This document shows positions 58,240-64,000 of a DNA stretch of 64,000 bases, in pieces (positions within the stretch are counted from its first letter, which is position 1; the number at the start of each line of letters is the position of its first letter). The DNA is from Mantis religiosa (lineage: Eukaryota > Arthropoda > Insecta > Mantodea > Mantidae): contig JAUKNK010000327.1 in the NCBI GenBank assembly GCA_030765055.1, forward strand, positions 28,954-92,953, read 5' to 3'. The notes under the pieces are model-generated. The model did no database searches. It had not been told where the DNA came from and saw only the letters and a list, made by a program, of their open reading frames with translations. A program made the position numbers and the translations under genes.

Positions 58240-59548
58240 CAAGGGCTGTTTAATAAAGAATGATTATAATTTTTACGGTCATAATTTTTCGCACTAAAAT
58301 TCAATCTTATTATATTCTGTTAGCTTAATGTGAAACAAACGCGCCGTAGTAGTTGCATTGTTGGTACTCCTGGTTCCCGCCTATGAGAACCAGACAAGTT
58401 TAGACATGTTCAGTATTGCCTACCGCTGCAATGGAAGTAACACGTGAGGAACAATATGCGGCTTTGAAATTCTGCTTTCGTTTCAATAAATCTTCAGTTG
58501 AGGCCTATAGAATGTTACAAGAGGCCTACGAAGAGTCTGTTCTTCCCTACAGCACAACTCGAAGATGGTTTAAAATGTTTAAATAGGGGAGACAATCAAT
58601 TTAAAAGGAAGGTGGCCCCGGGGCTCCAGTTACTGCTCTTACGGAAGAAAACATCAGCACTGCTGCTGCCATTGTGAGAGAGGATCGACGAATTACCTTA
58701 AGATCACTTTCTGAAATACTGAACATTTCATTGGGTGCCACCCACACGTTGGTGTCAGAAACATTACACATGAGACGGGTTTGTGCGCGATGGGTTCCAA
58801 GACTGTTGATTCCCGTACAAAAGGACATTCGCATGGAGGTCTGCATGCAGTTAAAGTTGATGTTAGAGGAAGATCCGAAGTTTCTTTCAAACGTAATCAC
58901 TGCTGATGAAACTTGACTACATCATTTTGGTCCTGAGAGCAAACAGCAAAACTCAATGTGGAAATTTCCTTCATAACCAACCACCAAAAAGAAAAAGCGG
59001 TTGCTTCTGCTGGGAAAGTTATGGTCATCTCATTCTTTGATATTCATGGAATGGTTTATCAGCATGTTGTACCTGCACACACATCAGTAACTGGACAATA
59101 CCACAGGGATGTCCTGAAAACATTGCAAGTCCATATCAGGCGCAAAAGACCGCATTTCCGTGAAGCAGGCTGGATGCTCCACTACGATAATGCGCGGCCG
59201 CATATTGCCCTTGTTGTTGTTGCGTGAAGTGCATCCCTCACCCTCCCTATAGTCAGGATTTAGCCCCATGTGACTTTTTCTTATTACCTAACTTGAAGAA
59301 ACGCCTTCGTGGGAGACATTATCCATCATCAGAAGCAGTGGTGAAGGCTGCGGAGGTGATTTTGAAGGATCTGTCAAAAATGGTTTCCAGCATGTCTTTG
59401 AAGACTGGCAGATACGCTGAAACAAGTGCATCGCATTCAGGGGAGACTATTTTGAGAAGGACCATCAAAATTGTGAGGATAAGTAAAGGTACGTTGCGGA
59501 AAAAAAAAAAAAAAAAAATTGTGATAATTCTTTATTGACCAGCCTTCG
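58240..59548 (+). mobile_element. Mariner element, copy 2, near full length
   Basis: 1309 bp, a typical mariner length. Ends CAAGGGCTGTTTAATAAAGA and TCTTTATTGACCAGCCTTCG are inverted, with TA outside each (58238-58239 and 59549-59550). Carries a complete but broken transposase gene and a 19-A run before the right end, at the same place as the longer run in copy 1. Confidence 0.96.
58431..59480 (+). pseudogene. Mariner (DD34D-type) transposase pseudogene, near full length
   Basis: The ATG at 58431 opens MEVTREEQYAALKFCFRFNK, the HTH DNA-binding region, and runs 51 codons to TAG at 58584 in RRWFKMFK. Next come GAPVTALTEENISTAAAIV, REDRRITLRSLSEILNISLG, VQKDIRMEVCMQLKLMLEED, ITADET and a TGA (58914-58916) where copy 1 has Trp (TGG). 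Then frames shift through GKVMVISFFDIHGMVYQHVV, HYDNARPHIALVVVA and a stop, and HPPYSQDLAPCDFFLLPNLK. The three acidic positions are visible, but at least two nonsense changes and two or more frameshifts split them. The N-terminal half exists only in this copy. Confidence 0.92.
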
Positions 59549-59550
59549 TA

Positions 59551-60235
59551 CATTGAGGCATTCCAGATCGTGTCACAATGGGTGGGTAGCAAAGAGCTCA
59601 TATCCATTCTGACTGACAACCGGTTGGTTCCGAAACATCGCATGAACATAAACTAACACATGAATTGGTTACAAGTTCTGTTTGGAACGAGCCTGATATA
59701 TATTAACAATGATCTTGTACAGGTCTTCTACATGAAGTAAATAAAAACTTGCATGACTTTATTAAAAACAGTTTGCTATCAAGAAATTGTAACTACATAG
59801 ATCTGTAGAAGAAATAGATATTTTCTGTTTAATTGCATACCACTGTAGTATTTGCTAAAATGCCAATTAAAGATTGGCATCTCGCATACATATTGCTATT
59901 ATGGTCACGATCGATTATATCTTTTCTCTGTGTTCTGTTCACATAGCATTGCTCCAAGACTTCGATGTTACCTACATTATCGACATTTACTGTTTGGAAT
60001 AAAATTACCCTTGCTTTTACACGCTTTCTTTGTGGAGTAACGACAGTTTAAAAAGTCAAGCCAATCGATAAATATCTTCCATTATGATTCCAAGGTGTTC
60101 GAATTCTAATTTCCATATTTTCTAAGTATTTTGGTTACAGAGTGTATTTACTGTCATATAGTCTCTGTCCGTTGGTAAAAATAAAGTTTTTCACCGGTTA
60201 TATAGATTATTAAACCGACTGAGTAATTCCCAAGA
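59551..60235. other. No recognisable feature
   Basis: AT-rich; nothing supported. Confidence 0.5.
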
Positions 60236-60255
60236 AACACACACACACACACACA

Positions 60256-60320
<65 letters not shown>

Positions 60321-60336
60321 ACACGCGCGCGCGCGC
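60236..60336. repeat. (CA)n-(CG)n compound microsatellite
   Basis: About 88 bp of CA units with a few interruptions passing into seven CG steps. It is alternating purine-pyrimidine almost throughout. Confidence 0.98.
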
Positions 60337-60569
60337 ATTTCGTCTGTCTTTAGTATTGGTGCAGATATGGGGTTTTCTTTTCTACGGGTTATTTTTTGGT
60401 GAAGGCAACAACAGAATCTAAATTCATTTTTCTCAGACGTAGGTGAGCACAGGTTGTTCCTATCCGAATTCTTAAGGTCGGGCTTGTCGTCATGTTGTTT
60501 ACAATGTCTTAAGCTGGAGGAAGACACTGCGTGAATAACGAATGTGTCTATGCATTTGGACATGCATAA

Positions 60570-61089
<520 letters not shown>

Positions 61090-61365
61090 ATCATCATTGT
61101 CGTCGTCGTCTCAATTAAAACAATTGGTAGTTTCGTTTTCACCATGATGTATGACAAATGATTTATGAGAGTGATCATGGTGGTGAATGGGTAATTCATA
61201 TCTAGAAATTCCCTGTATCGGAGCTTTCTGTATCGTCAAGTTTAACGTACATTACTGACCTTTTCAAAACCAACTGTTGTTGAGTTCATACACAACAAAA
61301 TGAAGTGGATGTACAGTTTGTCCTGCTATGCGTACATTACTAATTAATATTATTAATATTTAGAA

Positions 61366-61668
61366 GATGAGGTTGTACAATATTGGACAAAATAAGAAAT
61401 GAGGATATTAGAAAGGAATTAGAAATTGAACCAATCCATGACAAAATATCAGAACGAAGGCAACAATGGCATGAACATATATTAAGAATGGAGGATGGAA
61501 GATATCCAAATGCAGTAAGTACTAAACTACTCGTATAATCCAAAAGGAAGAAGAGACAGAGGATGACCCAGGAAACGCTGGAGAGATCTATGAAGCCGGA
61601 ATGGGCGATATGCCCAAACCATGGAGTGAAGAATAAAAAGAAGAAGAAGAAGAAGATGATGATGATAA
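61366..61668 (+). pseudogene. RTE-like retrotransposon 3' fragment with AAG/ATG tail
   Basis: Reads TKIRNEDIRKELEIEPIHDK then RRQQWHEHILRMEDGRYPN and, after a frameshift, GRRDRG.PRKRWRDL, ending at the family's ATGAAGCCGGAATGGGC and GCCCAAACCATGGAGTGAAG. The tail is AAGAAGAAGAAGAAGATGAT, a trinucleotide run like that at 17612. Confidence 0.82.
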
Positions 61669-62379
61669 CCTACTGTACCACATTGAATCCTTATCGATAA
61701 GCTGTATAACGAACAATTTCTCAATCTTCTTTTCAGATTAGCACCAATGTTTTACTTTTAGCTGCGCTGTAGCTTATTTAATAAATTAGTGCTGGAACTA
61801 TTTGCAAGAAGGTGGTTGCATAAAATCTATAATTTTTCAAAGTTTTCACCTGACACTATACTTTTCTTTGTGTATACCAATGGGCGGCGGATTCATTTGG
61901 TTTATATGAACACATATGGTTCCTCTAGGACATATTATAATTATCCATTGGAATTATTTGCTTCGTGTAAACACTTAATCGGCTAATACCATTTTCCAAC
62001 AAATGAAGTATAGGAAGGATGGAGATATCCGATCACATAGACCACTCTCTTTTAAAATGTAGATTCTAAAATTAATTTAAACTGATTTTGCTTCAACTTC
62101 TAAAACGATTACATTGAATTTGTTTCTTAGTTAAAACATTTTTAGCTTTACGAAATGTTAACGTATGTTAACGTATATTGTGAAGGTTCTTCATTCGCGA
62201 AACAAAAAAGTGATAATGTTGGTATAGTCTTACTGTTATATGACATGTGTTTGATAAACACATACGGTTTACATTATTGCAAGCTACTTAATAGTAGGTA
62301 CAAGAACAAACAGTGGTATATTTTGTGCTCAGGACAACTGGTTTGTGGCCAACTTTGAAAGTGATAACATATATAAAAT
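61669..62379. other. No recognisable feature
   Basis: Two 65-67 codon frames (61789-61986, 62155-62358) without motif; AT-rich. Confidence 0.4.
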
Positions 62380-62760
62380 ACTTACTGCATTACGGAAGTG
62401 AGATGTGAACCTGAAGAACTAATGACAGAAGACGTATCGAAGCGACCGAAATGAGATTTTTAAGATCGATATTAGCGGTCATCTTAAAGGCCGAGTGAGA
62501 AAAAGAAGTCAAGAATTAGAAGAGAAAAGAGATGAGGGAAGCAGTGACACACTGCTGGTGCAAAGAAATGTTCCCTGACAGTAGTCTGCCGTTTCAGGCA
62601 ACATTCTTATAATCCAATAAGTAGATGGGATACAGAATGGCCCAGAAATAGATATGACTAACTATAATACTTTGGTTCGAAGCGGGTGTATTTGAGAAGG
62701 AGGATGAAGAAGAAAGGATGGTCAGAATTATATGAGTCCCGTACGGCTGCGTATTAACGT
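62380..62760 (+). pseudogene. RTE-like retrotransposon 3' fragment, strongly decayed
   Basis: Weak but ordered traces of the family's C-terminal region: TACTGCATTACGGAAGTGAG (LLHYGSE), CGAAATGAGATTTTTAAGAT (EMRFLR), then a diverged remainder with GATGGGATACAGAATGGCCC (RWDTEWP). Many indels. The tail reads AAGGAGGATGAAGAAGAAAG. Confidence 0.55.
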
Positions 62761-63520
62761 ATGCATTGTCAGGTGTTGTTTCAGTTTGGTAGGAGCTGAT
62801 TCATCCAGGTACATCCCTTAGAAGGTGGTCAGCATGTGAATAAGTTGCGCAAGTGCACATACCACAATGAACATAATTTGCATTTGACTTGCGTTTCTGC
62901 AGAAAGCCGATAGGACAGTAGCAGCGTTGGTTGAAAGAAAGGCAATTGAAGGCGGTGAGCGTGTGATGTTGGCTAGCGTGATGAATTACCATTCTCAGAA
63001 ATTGCTCGCGTGCCCCAGGCTTTTCTCTAATCATCGGCTACATCCTTGCAATTTTTGTACAACCCGTGGCTTGTAGAAATTTCCCGCTAACCAAAACAAA
63101 TATGCAAACATGGGAAGTTTCTTCTTGGAAACTCTTCAGAGGTCTATTAGCCTGTGCCTTTATAACTGTCTTGCTCTGTCCTGTTCCAGAATGTATCATT
63201 AAATCGTTTTGTATATTGTTTGTTTATTGTTGTGCCTAATCATCCTAGGGATGTTTTGGCTTAACAGCACCCTCATTGCCATTCATGTTTTCCTAATGTT
63301 CCTCATTCGTAATTTACATAAGGGATGTATTTACTTTGCGCGAGCTGCTGTTTTACAGCTTTAATTTTAGTTTCTCTACCTCATATTATGCCAGTTAAAG
63401 GAATTACAACGTTACATATAAATTCTATAACGAGATTTCAGTGCACTTTTTGACCCATGCACTTCCCAAAAACAAACAGTTTTACAATACGTTTCGTACC
63501 GTTTTTGTGTGTCTGTGTTT
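62761..63520. other. No recognisable feature
   Basis: A 77-codon minus-strand frame (63034-62801) lies in a GC-richer patch and contains several Cys and His, but no spacing I can assign to a domain. Confidence 0.3.
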
Positions 63521-63595
<75 letters not shown>

Positions 63596-63620
63596 TAGAA
63601 GAGGGGAAGAGGGAGAGAAC
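63521..63620. repeat. (GA)n microsatellite with purine-rich edge
   Basis: About 33 GA units, then imperfect AGAGGGGAAGAGGGAGAG. Confidence 0.97.
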
Positions 63621-64000
63621 AATACATATATAAAGTCAAACATTATTGACATACCGAGCTTTATGTGTCAGTTATAATTTAAGAATGGCAGACGAGTGTT
63701 TTCAACAAAAGCCCCCACCTATAAAGTGGAACATTTATCTTTTTTATTCTAGAAATGATGCTACTTTGTTTAAAATATCAATGTATTTGCTTAATAAATA
63801 AAAATAAGAAATCATGTACATACTTATTGAACTGTGTATAATATAGAAACAATAGCAAAATATTTGTGTACAACAAATGTAGAGCCAATCAAAGTGTGTA
63901 ATTTAGCAAAGAGTTTTGTGCCACCAAGTAACATTTCCAAAGTTTTCCGTTTTGCGCTTTTTCATTTTATTGGGTTGATGTTGATGTTTGCAGTTGTTTC
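63621..64000. other. No recognisable feature
   Basis: AT-rich to the window edge; nothing supported. Confidence 0.5.

Overview
This is a gene-poor, AT-rich stretch of a large animal nuclear genome, most likely an insect. Everything recognisable is transposon-derived or simple repeat: decayed non-LTR retrotransposons (RTE-like and Jockey-like), Tc1/mariner, pogo/Tigger and PIF/Harbinger DNA transposons, Penelope-like termini, many tRNA-derived SINEs and very long (ATT)n arrays. A cockroach or other polyneopteran fits the SINE load and the long ATT arrays, but that is an inference. I find no host gene with supported exons, no true tRNA or rRNA gene and no CRISPR array. All transposase and reverse transcriptase coding is broken by stops, frameshifts or deletions.

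Layout. 0-8.5 kb: a minus-strand non-LTR C-terminal relic, an RTE-like RT core (2446-3159), a complete palindromic element with tRNA-like ends (4738-5083), two single arms of the same family near 6.2-6.7 kb, a family A SINE, a pogo end fragment and a pogo N-terminal relic. 8.6-20.4 kb: a family B SINE, a (CA)n block, GC-rich repeat copies at 9.2 and 15.2 kb, Jockey-like RT remnants at 10.9 and 19.2 kb, a mariner-like relic at 12.8 kb, a 426-bp ATT array, an RTE 3' end running into (TGA)n at 17.6 kb, and a foldback MITE at 18.2 kb. 20.4-31 kb: SINEs, mariner and RTE fragments, an 885-bp TAA array, a MITE with 23-bp inverted ends, and (AT)n and ATT arrays. 31.2-32.8 kb: a Harbinger-like element with inverted ends, a 3-bp target duplication, a Myb/SANT-like ORF, a transposase N-terminal relic and a four-copy tandem repeat. 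33-36 kb: a SINE head beside an RTE relic, a family B SINE, and a Penelope-like inverted-arm element (10-bp target duplication) enclosing a GC-rich repeat. 39-44 kb: a mariner relic inside long inverted arms, a pogo deletion derivative, SINEs and a GC-rich repeat. 45-50.6 kb: an RTE tail, the second palindromic tRNA-like element and more SINEs. 52-60 kb: two copies of one mariner family with intact inverted ends and TA duplications, an ATT array, and a Penelope-like terminus folded into a perfect 39-bp inverted repeat. 60-64 kb: (CA)n(CG)n, a 514-bp ATT array, RTE 3' fragments and (GA)n.

There is no pathway or operon here. The relationships are parasitic and structural: SINEs presumably borrowed LINE machinery, non-autonomous DNA elements derive from autonomous relatives, several RTE 3' ends run into trinucleotide repeats, and elements nest inside one another. 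The most unusual structures are the palindromic elements with outward-facing tRNA-like arms, the Harbinger element whose deletion junction was amplified into a tandem array, and the Penelope-like inverted arms that enclose an unclassified GC-rich repeat.
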